A DNA stretch of 64,000 nucleotides, taken from assembly GCA_022241785.1 (NCBI GenBank), contig JAKOMP010000004.1, positions 29,122 to 93,121 of the forward strand, written 5' to 3'. Below the pieces are notes generated by a model, which did no database searches, was not told the DNA's origin, and saw nothing but the letters and a program-made list of their open reading frames with translations. Positions 27,880 through 38,353 of the stretch are shown here, piece after piece. Both the position numbers and the translations under genes were made by a program. This DNA comes from Cyanocohniella sp. LLY. Its GTDB lineage: Bacteria; Cyanobacteriota; Cyanobacteriia; Cyanobacteriales; Nostocaceae. The stretch's first letter is position 1; every line of letters begins with the position of its first letter.

Positions 27880-28649
27880 AATATCAGTAGATAAATGTAC
27901 TAAATATATACAGTATTCAAGTAATAAATGTGCAAGATATTAGGAAATAATAGCAATTGCTAATTAGAAAAGTTTTGTATTTAAATTGTTTGATCACCAG
28001 ACAACGACTAAGTAAACTTTTACTAAAAAAAAGCGCGAAAAATATCTCATCATTTTTCAGCATGAGTCAGTTTCAATTAAAAATTATTTGTAAACAAGTT
28101 AAAGTATATTTACAGGGAATTAATTAAAATTATCTATCCTGAATTATCAGCTAAGTGAAGATTTGCGATCGCTAAGTCATAGATTGACTACAGTAGCCTA
28201 CGGTGTATGTCCCAATGAAAAGGAATAGGCAACAGGGGAGATGAGGATAATAATCAAGCGATCGCCTACAATACTGGTCAAGCCAATGGGCTGATACACG
28301 GTAGCTGGGGCAGTTTCCCTGATACAATGGCTGGCGTGCTAGGTAATTGAAGATAGTAGCCTAGATATAGGTAACGCGATGTGCGACTTATTCTTGAAAC
28401 CCCGCTTCCATTCCTCTTTCCAAAACGCGGAGAGAGGCTTTGATTCTTGCTCCCCTTCCCTTGTAGGGAAGGGGTTGGGGGTTAGGTCTGAGAGAAAATC
28501 GCACACGGCGTTAGGTAGGTGCTTTTATAGTCCTATCACTGTGGTCTGTACTATCCAACGACTGAAAACTTAATAATAAATAAGACGACCGAGGGGAAAG
28601 ACCCTTAAAATAATCAGGATTTGTATTCTCTTACTCCAACCCAACGACT
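27880..28649. other. Gene-free region upstream of carB
   Basis: About 770 bp without a supportable gene. It contains HIP1 octamers (28166, 28257 area) and a second copy of the GGGAAGGGG-type repeat at 28430-28488 (see 3838-3899). The 64-codon frame over that repeat is a repeat artefact. Confidence 0.55.
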
Positions 28650-31600
28650 ATGCCCCGCCGTCAAGACCTCCGGAAAATACTATTGTTAGGCTCTGGCCCT
28701 ATCGTGATCGGACAAGCCTGTGAGTTTGATTACTCTGGTACTCAAGCCTGTAAAGCGCTGCGAGAAGAAGGCTATGAAGTCGTGTTAGTCAACTCTAACC
28801 CGGCAACAATTATGACCGATCCAGAAACTGCCGATCGCACTTATATTGAGCCGCTAACACCGGAATTGGTCGAAAAAGTCATCGCCAAAGAACGTCCTGA
28901 TGCCCTTCTACCAACAATGGGAGGACAAACGGCACTGAATCTTGCTGTAGCCCTGGCGAAAAATGGTGTTTTAGAAAAGTATAACGTTGAATTAATCGGC
29001 GCTAAATTACCTGCCATTGAGAAAGCAGAAGATCGCAAATTATTTAACGAGGCCATGCAAAGGATTGGGGTGAAAATGTGTCCTAGTGGCACAGCCTCAA
29101 CTTGGCCAGAAGCCAAAGCGATCGCCGAACAAATTGGGACTTATCCTTTAATTATTCGTCCTGCCTTTACAATGGGTGGCAGTGGCGGTGGTATTGCCTA
29201 CAACAAAGAAGAATTTGAAGAAATGGCCCAGGTGGGTATAGATGCTAGCCCTGTTTCCCAAATTCTCATCGACCAATCTTTACTGGGCTGGAAAGAATAC
29301 GAATTAGAAGTCATGCGGGATTTGGCAGATAACGTGGTGATTATCTGTTCCATCGAAAACCTTGACCCTATGGGTATCCACACCGGTGACTCCATTACCG
29401 TTGCTCCCGCCCAAACCCTGACTGATAAAGAATATCAGCGGCTACGGGATATGGCGATTAAAATTATTCGGGAAATTGGTGTAGAAACTGGCGGTTCTAA
29501 TATTCAATTTGCTATTAATCCGGTGACTGGGGATGTAGTTGTCATTGAAATGAACCCCCGCGTTTCCCGGAGTTCGGCTTTAGCTTCCAAGGCTACAGGT
29601 TTCCCCATTGCCAAAATGGCGGCTAAGTTAGCTGTGGGTTACACCTTGGATGAAATTAAAAATGACATCACCAAGAAAACACCCGCTTCCTTTGAACCAA
29701 CCATTGACTATGTAGTTACCAAAATCCCCCGCTTCGCTTTTGAAAAGTTCCCTGGTTCAGAACCTGTGCTGACAACTCAGATGAAGTCGGTGGGTGAAGC
29801 TATGGCCATTGGGAGGACATTTAATGAATCTTTCCAAAAAGCACTGCGTTCCTTAGAAACTGGACGCGCCGGTTGGGGTTGTGACAAAGCCGAAAAATTA
29901 CCCAGCGGTGAACAAATTCGCGCCCAACTGCGGACACCGAACCCTGATCGCATCTTCTCGGTGCGTCATGCTTTACAACTAGGAATGAGTACCGAGGAAA
30001 TCTACGAACTTACAGGTATTGACCCGTGGTTCTTAGATAAAATGCAGCAACTGTTGGATGTGGAAAAATTTCTCAAGCGCACTCCTTTGCAGAAGTTGAC
30101 AAAAGCGCAGTTATATGACATTAAACGTGATGGTTTTAGCGATCGCCAAATTGCCTTTGCTACAAAAACCACTGAAGATGAAGTCCGAGCCTATCGCCAA
30201 AAATTAGGTGTTACCCCAGTTTACAAAACCGTAGATACTTGTGCGGCGGAGTTTGAAGCGTTTACGCCCTACTATTATTCTACCTACGAAGCAGAAACCG
30301 AAGTTTTACCCACCACCAAGCCCAAGGTGATGATTTTGGGCGGTGGCCCTAACCGCATCGGACAGGGAATTGAATTTGACTATTGTTGTTGTCACGCCGC
30401 CTATGCTTTGAAAGGTGCGGGATTTGAAACAATTATGGTTAATTCCAATCCGGAGACAGTTTCCACCGATTATGACACAAGCGATCGCCTGTATTTTGAG
30501 CCGTTGACTAAAGAAGATGTGCTGAACATTATCGAAGCCGAAAATCCGGTAGGGATAATTATTCAGTTTGGCGGTCAAACACCCTTGAAATTAGCAGTCC
30601 CGTTACAGAAGTATCTCACGGCTCTGGACGAGGAAACAACTCACCCATCATGCCCATCACCCAACCTCCCCGTGACAAAAATTTGGGGTACATCACCCGA
30701 TTCCATTGACATGGCGGAAAATCGGGAGCGGTTTGAAAAAATTCTCAATCAGTTAAATATTTCCCAGCCGGCCAATGGTATTGCCCGCAGTTACGAAGAT
30801 GCACTGATTGTCGCCCAACGTATTGGTTATCCGGTAGTTGTGCGTCCTAGTTATGTGTTAGGGGGACGAGCAATGGAAATCGTCTACTCGGATACAGAAT
30901 TAGAACGTTACATGACATTTGCGGTGCAGGTGGAACCAGAACATCCCATCTTGATTGATAAGTTCTTGGAAAATGCCATCGAAGTCGATGTGGATGCCAT
31001 CGCCGATCATACTGGCAAAGTAGTAATGGGTGGCATTATGGAACACATTGAGCAGGCGGGGATTCACTCAGGTGATTCTGCTTGTTCTTTACCAACTATT
31101 TCCTTGTCACCAGCAGTTCTCGCACAAATTCGCACTTGGACGGTGCAGCTAGCTCAGGAATTAGAAGTTGTGGGATTGATGAATATTCAGTTTGCGGTGG
31201 TGGGCGCTCAAGGTGATGCGCCGCAAGTCTATATTTTAGAAGCTAATCCCCGCGCTTCACGCACAGTCCCATTTGTGTCTAAGGCTACAGGTATACCACT
31301 GGCGAAACTCGCCTCCTTGATTATGTCGGGACAAACCTTAGCAGAGTTAGGTTTTACTGAAGAAGTGATTCCCTCACATATGTCCGTCAAAGAAGCAGTA
31401 TTACCGTTTAATAAATTCCCCGGAACTGATACAATATTGGGCCCAGAAATGCGTTCCACTGGTGAAGTCATGGGAATAGATAGCGATTTTGGACGCGCCT
31501 TTGCCAAAGCAGAATTAGCTGCGGGAGAGCGTTTACCCCTCCAAGGTACTGTATTTGTCTCCATGAGCGATCGCGATAAAACTGCGGCCGTTGATGTCGT

Positions 31601-31967
31601 CAAAGAATTTATTGACTTAGGCTTCACCGTGATGGCTACTTCAGGTACTGGCCACGTCCTACAACAACAAGGCTTAAATGTTGAGTTAGTCCTAAAACTC
31701 CATGAAGGTCGTCCCCACGTCCTTGATGCCATTAAAAATCAGAAAATCCAACTCATCATTAACACACCTTCCGGTGAAGAGGCCCAGACTGATGCTAGAT
31801 TAATCCGGCGCACAGCTTTGGCTTACAAAATCCCCATCATCACAACTATCGCCGGCGCAAAAGCTACTGTTGCTGCCATCCGCTCACTACAAACTACTAC
31901 TTTAGACGTAAAAGTTATCCAAGAGTACTGCGCGATTTATCAACTAGGCTCTCAACCCAAAAAGTAA
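28650..31967 (+). CDS. carB: Carbamoyl-phosphate synthase large subunit
   Basis: An 1105-residue enzyme that makes carbamoyl phosphate for arginine and pyrimidines. It has two homologous ATP-grasp halves ([20 protein letters not shown] at the start and [20 protein letters not shown] near 560) and a C-terminal MGS-like allosteric domain from about 960. It is somewhat longer than usual: around residues 660-680, between KYLTALDEE and the conserved WGTSPDS, sits a Pro/Ser-rich insert encoded by a C-rich tract (cccatcatgcccatcaccca) that resembles the intergenic repeats of this genome. Carbamoyl phosphate feeds arginine synthesis (argH) and thus cyanophycin. Confidence 0.97.
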   Translation: MPRRQDLRKILLLGSGPIVIGQACEFDYSGTQACKALREEGYEVVLVNSNPATIMTDPETADRTYIEPLTPELVEKVIAKERPDALLPTMGGQTALNLAVALAKNGVLEKYNVELIGAKLPAIEKAEDRKLFNEAMQRIGVKMCPSGTASTWPEAKAIAEQIGTYPLIIRPAFTMGGSGGGIAYNKEEFEEMAQVGIDASPVSQILIDQSLLGWKEYELEVMRDLADNVVIICSIENLDPMGIHTGDSITVAPAQTLTDKEYQRLRDMAIKIIREIGVETGGSNIQFAINPVTGDVVVIEMNPRVSRSSALASKATGFPIAKMAAKLAVGYTLDEIKNDITKKTPASFEPTIDYVVTKIPRFAFEKFPGSEPVLTTQMKSVGEAMAIGRTFNESFQKALRSLETGRAGWGCDKAEKLPSGEQIRAQLRTPNPDRIFSVRHALQLGMSTEEIYELTGIDPWFLDKMQQLLDVEKFLKRTPLQKLTKAQLYDIKRDGFSDRQIAFATKTTEDEVRAYRQKLGVTPVYKTVDTCAAEFEAFTPYYYSTYEAETEVLPTTKPKVMILGGGPNRIGQGIEFDYCCCHAAYALKGAGFETIMVNSNPETVSTDYDTSDRLYFEPLTKEDVLNIIEAENPVGIIIQFGGQTPLKLAVPLQKYLTALDEETTHPSCPSPNLPVTKIWGTSPDSIDMAENRERFEKILNQLNISQPANGIARSYEDALIVAQRIGYPVVVRPSYVLGGRAMEIVYSDTELERYMTFAVQVEPEHPILIDKFLENAIEVDVDAIADHTGKVVMGGIMEHIEQAGIHSGDSACSLPTISLSPAVLAQIRTWTVQLAQELEVVGLMNIQFAVVGAQGDAPQVYILEANPRASRTVPFVSKATGIPLAKLASLIMSGQTLAELGFTEEVIPSHMSVKEAVLPFNKFPGTDTILGPEMRSTGEVMGIDSDFGRAFAKAELAAGERLPLQGTVFVSMSDRDKTAAVDVVKEFIDLGFTVMATSGTGHVLQQQGLNVELVLKLHEGRPHVLDAIKNQKIQLIINTPSGEEAQTDARLIRRTALAYKIPIITTIAGAKATVAAIRSLQTTTLDVKVIQEYCAIYQLGSQPKK

Positions 31968-32615
31968 GGTAATTGGCTCTGATAGAGCATTTAGTGGCTA
32001 TGGGGGGAAATAGAGAATCGCAAAAACTCCCCCCCCCGCCTGCTTTTTGAATCTGCATTAAGCAGTATTTACAAGGAAAATTAAGCAATTATTATAGAAG
32101 GATAATTATAGATTCTATTGAGATATTTTAAGAAGTATGAGGAATTAATTTTTCTCTGGAGACAATTTTATCATTTGACTTGCCCGGTCGTCTGTAAGCA
32201 TTAGCCAGCCTGAGTCTTCTAATCACAGTATTAAAGGGTAAAGACATCGATAAATTCCAGTAGATACTGATGATTCATCACCCTTGTTTTTTCAACTTCT
32301 CACTTTCTCAATTGCCCATTGATGCTAGGAGTCTATTGTATAAACTAGAACAGCTAAAAAAATAGCATTACTAGTATTTCCATTTTTTCTCATAAATGTT
32401 ACAATTATTAATAATGAAAGATACAAAAAACGTTTACTTTTTATCTAACCTGAGATAGTTGTGAAAACAAATAAATAACTGTAACGTCTACCAGTTAAGA
32501 CCTTTATTTGATTAATATAAGCAGCCGACGACATCCATCGGGGGCGTAAATTGTAAACCATCACAAGGGTTCCTAGCCTAACTAGCTAATGCCCTGTTTT
32601 CGTATCCACTAGTTA
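31968..32615. other. Leader/promoter region of sigD
   Basis: About 650 bp, AT-rich, no gene. A C run (cccccccc) lies at 32030-32037. It should contain the sigD promoter and a long untranslated leader; I could not identify a specific operator. Confidence 0.45.
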
Positions 32616-33614
32616 ATGACCCCACCGTCAAATCCATCATTACCGAAGAGTAGCGCCATGAAGACCGCTCAGACAGCCACAGACCTCGTGCGGACTTACC
32701 TGCGTGAGATTGGCCGTGTGCCACTCTTAACCCACGAGGAAGAAATTTTCTACGGCAAACAGGTGCAACGTTCCAGTACCTTAAATGAAGTCAGGGAGTC
32801 TCTTGTTGACCGATTAGGTCGTCAACCGAGTCTAGAAGAGTGGGCAACAGCCGCAAATTTAGAAGTGGTCGAATTGAACGATGCGATCGCCGACGGTGAA
32901 ATTGCTAAACGCAAAATGGTCGAAGCCAACTTGCGTCTGGTAGTATCCGTTGCCAAAAAATACATTAAACGCAATGTAGATTTACTAGACTTAATTCAAG
33001 AAGGCAGTATAGGGATGCAGCGGGGTGTAGAAAAATTTGACCCCACCAAAGGCTATAGATTTTCTACCTATGCTTATTGGTGGATACGTCAAGCCATCAC
33101 CCGGGCGATCGCTGAAAAAGCTCGTACCATCCGTTTGCCAATTCATATTACTGAAAAATTAAATAAAATTAAAAAAGCACAGCGCCAGCTATCTCAACAA
33201 CTAGGACGCGCCCCATCAGCGGCTGAGTTAGCTCAGGAATTAGAATTGACACCCAAGCAGGTGCGAGAATATTTAGAAAAAGCGCGTCTACCTTTATCCT
33301 TAGATTTGCGGTTGGGGGACAATTACGACACCGAACTTGGAGAAATGTTAGAAGATCCCGGCGCATCTCCCGAAGAGTTCGTCATGCAGTCTTCTTTATC
33401 TTATGACTTAGAGCGTCTGATGGAAGAACTCACCCCGCAGCAAAAAGAAGTGATTACCTTACGCTTCGGGTTAACTGATGGACAAGCACTCACCTTGGCC
33501 AGAATTGGCGAAATTCTCAACATTAGCCGCGAACGAGTCAGGCAAATCGAACGAGAAGCCTTAACTAAACTTCGCAAGTCGAAAGCCAGTATGAATGAAT
33601 ACTTGGCTAGTTAG
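32616..33614 (+). CDS. sigD: Group 2 RNA polymerase sigma factor (SigD-like)
   Basis: A 332-residue sigma-70 family protein without the long N-terminal extension of the primary factor. Region 1.2 is [21 protein letters not shown]; region 2 includes [20 protein letters not shown] and the -10 recognition helix [20 protein letters not shown]; region 4 includes [20 protein letters not shown] and [17 protein letters not shown]. Group 2 factors are non-essential and direct stress or nutrient responses in cyanobacteria. The choice of SigD over SigB, C or E rests on the neighbours: from memory sigD (alr3810) of Anabaena PCC 7120 lies next to carB and dps. Confidence 0.85.
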   Translation: MTPPSNPSLPKSSAMKTAQTATDLVRTYLREIGRVPLLTHEEEIFYGKQVQRSSTLNEVRESLVDRLGRQPSLEEWATAANLEVVELNDAIADGEIAKRKMVEANLRLVVSVAKKYIKRNVDLLDLIQEGSIGMQRGVEKFDPTKGYRFSTYAYWWIRQAITRAIAEKARTIRLPIHITEKLNKIKKAQRQLSQQLGRAPSAAELAQELELTPKQVREYLEKARLPLSLDLRLGDNYDTELGEMLEDPGASPEEFVMQSSLSYDLERLMEELTPQQKEVITLRFGLTDGQALTLARIGEILNISRERVRQIEREALTKLRKSKASMNEYLAS

Positions 33615-33675
33615 GGACTTGTAAATTAATTTACTAATGTTTTTCTAGTATCTTCCCAGAAAAACCTTGATTTAG

Positions 33676-33696
33676 AGCCTGCCTAGCAGGCTTTAT
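33676..33696 (+). terminator. Terminator of sigD
   Basis: Perfect 7-bp arms AGCCTGC and GCAGGCT around CTA, followed by TTATT, 61 nt past the stop. Confidence 0.75.
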
Positions 33697-33742
33697 TCGT
33701 TTAGTTTCTGATATAGTTTCTGAAAGCTTTTGCATAAGGGAA

Positions 33743-33766
33743 GTTTGTAGTAAGGACTTTAGTCCT
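33743..33766 (+). repeat. GTTTGTAGT-AGGACTTTAGTCCT dispersed repeat, copy 1
   Basis: A 24-bp element ending in the palindrome AGGACT-TT-AGTCCT-like core. A near-identical copy is at 36316-36339 and an inverted copy at 63440-63463. The remaining gap up to 34019 is gene-free. Confidence 0.8.
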
Positions 33767-34019
33767 TTCTATATCCTCTACATCCCATACCCGCATTTCT
33801 GATAATTTTGCTAATTTTGCATTTATTCTCCCCCACTTACTTAGAGAGACGAGAAAATACGCTACTTTTGGTACGGTTACACCGACCTCCAGTAAATGAT
33901 ATGCCTGTTAAATTAGTTGATATGAATAGCCAAGAGCCAGTTAAATGAAGTAAATAGCAAGTATTTACTATTAAAAATCTCAGCACTACAGCTACTAGAG
34001 ATAGTACAAGAGGTAAAGC

Positions 34020-34364
34020 ATGAATAAACCATCTAACCGAGTTTCAGAATTTTTTAATGGTGAGTCAGAAACCAGTAATTTGCTGTGGCAGTACGTTAAA
34101 GCACTAAGTCCAGAAACAGTTACCCAATTATCTAAGCCTACTTCAGCCGAAGTTTTTCAGGTAATGGAGCGTAACATTATAGGATTATTAGGAAACTTAC
34201 CTTCAGAACATTTCAACGTCACCGTCACCACCAGCCGGGAAAGCTTGGGTCAACTACTTGCTTCTGCAATGATGAGTGGTTATTTTCTCCGTAACGCTGA
34301 ACAGAGAATGAACTTTGAAGCAACCCTGCAAGGCAATGAAATTAATGGTAGTGAAATTGACTAG
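34020..34364 (+). CDS. DUF760 family protein
   Basis: A 114-residue soluble helical protein matching the cyanobacterial and plastid DUF760 family: LLWQYVKALSPETVTQLSKP, a central VMERNIIGLLGNLP and the C-terminal SRESLGQLLASAMMSGYFLR. The family is widespread in photosynthetic organisms; some plant members are turned over by chloroplast Clp protease, but the role is not settled. It has its own promoter region and ends at a terminator at 34496. Confidence 0.85.
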   Translation: MNKPSNRVSEFFNGESETSNLLWQYVKALSPETVTQLSKPTSAEVFQVMERNIIGLLGNLPSEHFNVTVTTSRESLGQLLASAMMSGYFLRNAEQRMNFEATLQGNEINGSEID

Positions 34365-34495
34365 CCATTGAAAATTTTGGCTCAAAACTTCCACATTATT
34401 GGGTTTATACCTCCTCACAGTCACGGATAAACCCATAAAAAATAAATTTCATGCAGCATTTTCACAACCAACCTTCCCTTAAAATAAATTGCAAG

Positions 34496-34529
34496 CTCGG
34501 CAGACTGAACTAACTTTCTGCCGAGTTTT
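34496..34529 (+). terminator. Terminator after the DUF760 gene
   Basis: Perfect 8-bp arms CTCGGCAG and CTGCCGAG, followed by four T, just before the mutT gene. A second 9-bp hairpin (TGGGTTTAT/ATAAACCCA) lies at about 34400-34435 without a T run. Confidence 0.75.
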
Positions 34530-34573
34530 GCTATGGTTTCTCGTTTACTAATTTTTCCCAACCGCCACAAACT

Positions 34574-34993
34574 ATGAGTGCAACGACTTCTTCCCCACCC
34601 CACAAAATTATTGGTGTTGCCGTAATCTGGAACGAACATGAGCAAATTTTAATTGATCGCCGTCGTCCAGAAGGTGTCATGGGCGGTTTATGGGAATTTC
34701 CCGGTGGCAAAATCGAGCCTGGCGAAACCATTGAAGAGTGTATTCAACGAGAAATTCAAGAAGAACTAGCAATAGAAATTGAAGTAGGAAAGCATTTAAT
34801 CACTATTGACCACACCTATACTCACTTGCGCGTTACCTTGACAGTGCATCACTGTCGTCTCATTGCCGGTGTTCCTCAACCCCTAGAGTGCGATGAAATT
34901 TGCTGGGTACACTTAGATGATCTAGAAAACTTTGCTTTCCCCCAGGCGAATAGTCAAATTATTGCAGCATTGAAGCAAGGGAGTAAGGAGTAG
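34574..34993 (+). CDS. mutT: MutT-type Nudix hydrolase (8-oxo-dGTPase)
   Basis: A 139-residue Nudix protein. The start HKIIGVAVIWNEHEQILIDR, then RRPEGVMGGLWEFPGGKIEP and a complete box with REIQEELAIEI, match MutT, which removes oxidised dGTP (8-oxo-dGTP) from the nucleotide pool. The length is normal. The other Nudix genes in this window lack the GLWEFPGG pattern. An oxidative-damage role would fit the neighbouring dps and sigma-factor genes, though that is context only. Confidence 0.9.
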   Translation: MSATTSSPPHKIIGVAVIWNEHEQILIDRRRPEGVMGGLWEFPGGKIEPGETIEECIQREIQEELAIEIEVGKHLITIDHTYTHLRVTLTVHHCRLIAGVPQPLECDEICWVHLDDLENFAFPQANSQIIAALKQGSKE

Positions 34994-35122
34994 GGCGATG
35001 AGGTGAATCAAGTTTTTTGACTTCCGCGCAGCGCCACATAGCGTAACGATGTATGAACTCAATCAGGTTGAGTCCCGCAATTTTCTACAATGGTTGCAGA
35101 GACTTAGATTGAGAGCAAACCA

Positions 35123-35587
35123 ATGCCTAAAACTGTTACCGACGTCATGACCCGTGACCCAATAGTTGTCCGGGTAGAAACTCCACTGAAGGAAGCAATC
35201 CAAATTCTGGCAGAAAAACGCATCAGTGGAATACCTGTTGTGGATAATGTCGGTAAGTTGGTAGGTATTATTTCTGAAACTGATTTGATGTGGCAAGAAA
35301 CTGGTGTAACACCCCCGGCATACATTATGTTTCTTGATAGCGTCATCTATTTACAAAATCCTGCTACTTATGAACGTGAACTGCATAAGGCCTTGGGGCA
35401 AACTGTTGGTGAAGTGATGAGTAAAAACCCTGTCACTATTTCCCCTGATAAAACCGTTAAGGAAGCAGCTCAACTTATGCACGATCGCAGTGTTCATCGT
35501 TTACCTGTAATTGACAGCACGAGTCAAGTAATTGGTATCCTTACTCGTGGTGATATTGTGCGGACAATGGCAGCTAGTGAATTGTAA
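35123..35587 (+). CDS. CBS-domain pair protein
   Basis: A 154-residue protein that consists of two CBS motifs and little else: the first begins TVTDVMTRDPIVVRVETPLK and the second VGEVMSKNPVTISPDKTVKE. Such pairs (Bateman modules) bind adenine nucleotides or SAM and report the energy or redox state; stand-alone versions act on partner proteins. Between the motifs is a hydrophobic linker (PPAYIMFLDSVIYLQNP). It starts at ATG 35123 and is followed by nblB after 63 nt, likely in the same transcript. Confidence 0.9.
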   Translation: MPKTVTDVMTRDPIVVRVETPLKEAIQILAEKRISGIPVVDNVGKLVGIISETDLMWQETGVTPPAYIMFLDSVIYLQNPATYERELHKALGQTVGEVMSKNPVTISPDKTVKEAAQLMHDRSVHRLPVIDSTSQVIGILTRGDIVRTMAASEL

Positions 35588-35650
35588 GAGTTATTCCAGC
35601 GCTTTTAATTTAGGAATTTTTTAAAACCTTTTGAAAATTAGGATCAATAA

Positions 35651-36313
35651 ATGAGTATTACTCCTGCGTCTGTAAGGCAATTACTGAGTTCTGAGGATTT
35701 AGGCGATCGCTTGCGTGCAGTTAATCAAGCCCGTGAGTTGGAACCAGCAAATGCCTTTGAACTAATTCAAATTGCCATAGGCGATAGTAATTCACGGGTG
35801 CGATACTCAGCCGTAAGTCAGATGGATACTCTGGGAAACCAGGATTTACAGTTGTCGTTAGATGTATTACTTGCTTTGCTTAACGACCCCGAGCCAGATG
35901 TTCAAGCCGCAGCCGCTGACTGTTTGGGTGCGTTAAAACTCCGTGATGCTTTTGAAGATTTAGAGCAGCTTTACCATACCACCCCTGAATGGCTAGTACA
36001 ATTCAGTATTATTGCCACATTAGGTGAGTTAGGTGATCCACGAGCCGTTGAATTACTTAAACAAGCACTTGCTTCCGATAACGAATTAGTGCAAACCGCT
36101 GCTATTAGTTCTTTTGGTGAATTGGGCGATATCCAAGCAGTTCCCCTGTTAGCCCCCTTTGCTAGTAATTCAGATTGGCAAATTCGCTATAGAGTCGTGC
36201 AAGCCTTAGCTCGTTTAGGTGGTGCTGAAGCCAAATATGTTTTGGAAACTCTCGTCAATGATGAAGTCGAAGCTGTAGCAAATGAAGCTAAAACATCTTT
36301 GCAATCGGCTTGA
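35651..36313 (+). CDS. nblB: HEAT-repeat protein NblB (phycobilisome degradation)
   Basis: A 220-residue protein made of HEAT/PBS-lyase-type repeats (for example DPEPDVQAAAADCLGALK, DNELVQTAAISSFGELGD, SDWQIRYRVVQALARLGG). It resembles NblB, a phycocyanobilin-lyase relative needed to dismantle phycobilisomes in nitrogen or sulfur starvation. HEAT repeats are common, so family alone is not decisive; the gene order dps-carB-sigD-DUF760-mutT-CBS-nblB agrees, from memory, with alr3808-alr3814 of Anabaena PCC 7120, where alr3814 is nblB. No nblA is present here. Confidence 0.85.
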   Translation: MSITPASVRQLLSSEDLGDRLRAVNQARELEPANAFELIQIAIGDSNSRVRYSAVSQMDTLGNQDLQLSLDVLLALLNDPEPDVQAAAADCLGALKLRDAFEDLEQLYHTTPEWLVQFSIIATLGELGDPRAVELLKQALASDNELVQTAAISSFGELGDIQAVPLLAPFASNSDWQIRYRVVQALARLGGAEAKYVLETLVNDEVEAVANEAKTSLQSA

Positions 36314-36315
36314 AG

Positions 36316-36339
36316 GTTTGTAGTCAGGACTTTAGTCCT
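36316..36339 (+). repeat. GTTTGTAGT-AGGACTTTAGTCCT dispersed repeat, copy 2
   Basis: Matches 33743-33766 except for one base (tagtcagg instead of tagtaagg). It directly follows the nblB stop and may fold as its 3' hairpin (AGGACT/AGTCCT). The rest of the gap to 36638 is AT-rich with no gene. Confidence 0.75.
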
Positions 36340-36638
36340 ACTTTGATAGCTAAAATTCTGCCTATAAACCAATCAAACACATCGGTTGATTTATTACCTC
36401 TAAGTGCATTAATAGTAATTAAATTTACCCCTTATTAAGGCTATCAATAGGATAATTACAGAAACTATCCTTACGTGATTTCTTGACTTTCACAATAGTT
36501 ATAGTAAACTTGTCGGGTAAATGAAAAAAATAGATCTAACTGGGAAAGTTGTGCGTTCCAGTTAGACCGAAGATAGTAATCATAGCAATCGTCGTTACTT
36601 TCAGTTTCTGAAAGTAATTTTTTTATGTGAGGACAGGC

Positions 36639-37271
36639 TTAGGAAGGGATTGTTTTGTTGCGGCGACGAGATACAGCCATACCTGCTGCTACTACACCCA
36701 AGCCCAGTAGTGTAGCTGGTTCAGGAACGGTAGCTAAGAAACCAGCAGAATAACTTGCAGTAACACCGCTACTAAGATTTGCCAGAACATTATTTCGACT
36801 ACCAGATGCTTGTAAAGTGAACTGTCCCGTTCCCTTAGATATGTCACCAGAGGCGCTGGTAAAGAATCCTTCAACTGAGATACTTATGGGAGTAAAACCA
36901 AAATTAGTATTACCCACATCTAAAATAGCAGCGGTCACGGTAAAAGTGTCTAATCCATCTAGGTCACCTAAGTCAATGAGTGGATTGGTCGCTGCTATAG
37001 GTGGTCCAAAACTGGAAATATTATTCACTGTCCCTGAATTGAAAGCGCTGAAACTGTCGCTGCTGGTTATGATATTAAATGTATTTGGGTCATTGAAGGT
37101 AAGAGAGTCTGTTGTCACTGTAGCGGAAGCATTACCAACCAAGTGAAATGTACCTTTAAGTGCAGCAGCTTCAGCAGAACCAGCAGATGCAAAAGTTGTA
37201 GCAGCAACTATAGGTACAGCAGCTAATACTGCAACAGCACCTTTAAAAAAATTGGATTTACAAGTAATCAT
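36639..37271 (-). CDS. PEP-CTERM sorting-domain protein
   Basis: A 210-residue secreted protein. It has an N-terminal signal peptide (KGAVAVLAAVPIVAATTFAS, then AGSAEAAA), a Thr/Ser/Asn-rich beta-type body, and a C-terminal PEP-CTERM motif: VPEPATLLGLGVVAAGMAV followed by SRRRNK. Such tails are cut by exosortase (EpsH/CrtX-type) and the protein is then released or attached to extracellular polymer. No exosortase is encoded in the window. The start at ATG 37271 fits the signal peptide. A second PEP-CTERM gene lies 3.2 kb away, past the calpain gene. Confidence 0.9.
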   Translation of the reverse strand: MITCKSNFFKGAVAVLAAVPIVAATTFASAGSAEAAALKGTFHLVGNASATVTTDSLTFNDPNTFNIITSSDSFSAFNSGTVNNISSFGPPIAATNPLIDLGDLDGLDTFTVTAAILDVGNTNFGFTPISISVEGFFTSASGDISKGTGQFTLQASGSRNNVLANLSSGVTASYSAGFLATVPEPATLLGLGVVAAGMAVSRRRNKTIPS

Positions 37272-37670
37272 TTGAAACTCCTATAAACAACAAATTTTCA
37301 TAACATAACTGCACCTGATTACGTGTATACATCAAGTAACTTCACGGTTAGTCAGTTAGTTATGTATCTCTTTCTTCTAGTAGAATCACACAAGTACCTA
37401 TGAATCGGCAATATGTAATAGGTGACTTTATAAACTCTTCATTCCTGATACAAGGTAGCTTTGTATATCTACCCAAACTTCGATAGTTTGACTCATTAAT
37501 ATAGAAATACACAATATAAATTGGTAGAAGAAAAACTTGCAAATCAGCATGACTAAATAAAAATACGATATTTCAATTTTTATGTGTATTTTCCAAGAAT
37601 CTTTTGATAAATATTGATTAAGTTCGGACAATAAACCTCTGACTTTATGGGAACAAGATAAGCTGAATCC
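37272..37670. other. AT-rich gap between the PEP-CTERM gene and the IS982 remnant
   Basis: About 400 bp. Minus-strand frames of 60-67 codons overlap each other and show only AT-driven composition (Tyr/Phe/Ile-rich), with no family likeness. Nothing else is seen. Confidence 0.5.
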
Positions 37671-37915
37671 TTACGCCGATTGAGGCAAAGCTGATTCTAA
37701 ATAGAGTAAGAAATTATTAGCTTGATTAAAGCAAGCAATTAACCTACATACATAATTAGCCATAAAATTAACAGGACTGCGATGACCAGAATGCTTAATT
37801 TGAGTCATATTGTTTATCTGGTCAATAATAGTTTCAATACTCAAGTGGTTACAAGCTAAAAGCTTATCAGTCAGGCGCATCAAAAACTCTTCATGTTGCG
37901 TCGTGGTTTAGCAAA
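37671..37915 (-). pseudogene. IS982-family transposase, C-terminal remnant
   Basis: The 70-codon frame contains NHLSIETIIDQINNMTQIKH followed by SGHRSPVNFMANYVCRLIA, which is the ending typical of IS982 transposases (ETI-DQLK-ISQIEHSRHRS-NF in intact copies). Upstream, a second frame gives FAKPRRNMKSF up to a stop next to the first frame, as if a base had been lost near 37884. The N-terminal two thirds of the transposase are not recognisable, so this is a decayed remnant. Confidence 0.8.
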
Positions 37916-38353
37916 CAACTAAACCTATTTTTCCCTGCTTTAAGACAGTCGCTACGCAGATGTTAAGTTTTTTAAACAATTGGTATTAATGATAAGTCTT
38001 TCATCAGAACAGGGTAAGAGCCAGTATCTTCAATGCTTTTCAGGGCTTCAGCCTTAGCACCTTAGCTTTTTCATCCCGAATTGATGTTATGTATTTTCTC
38101 GCAATACAATTCGGTCTTTGTGAGTGATATTAACTAATTCAAACAGATTAATGCTGGCTGTATTGCCTATTTTTCCTGAAGTTAAGTGGTTATACCCAAA
38201 TTTTATATTGGGTGGTTTCACCCTGGTTAACTATCAATTTTAAAGAGCAATATTAAACAAAATTCACGCCAACTTTTTGTTGTTAAACAATTCCTTTAAA
38301 TTATTCATGGTGTGATGTACCCAATTTTCGAGACCATTTAACCAGGGATATTT
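37916..38353. other. Gene-free region upstream of the calpain-like gene
   Basis: About 440 bp, no supportable gene. Some minus-strand stretches (38000-38060, 38110-38200) translate into short plausible pieces broken by stops and might be older debris, but I cannot assign them. Confidence 0.4.

Noticed and set aside
27880..28649. Small ORF at 28379-28573
   Set aside because: It lies on a dispersed GGGAAGGGG-type repeat also found at 3838-3899.
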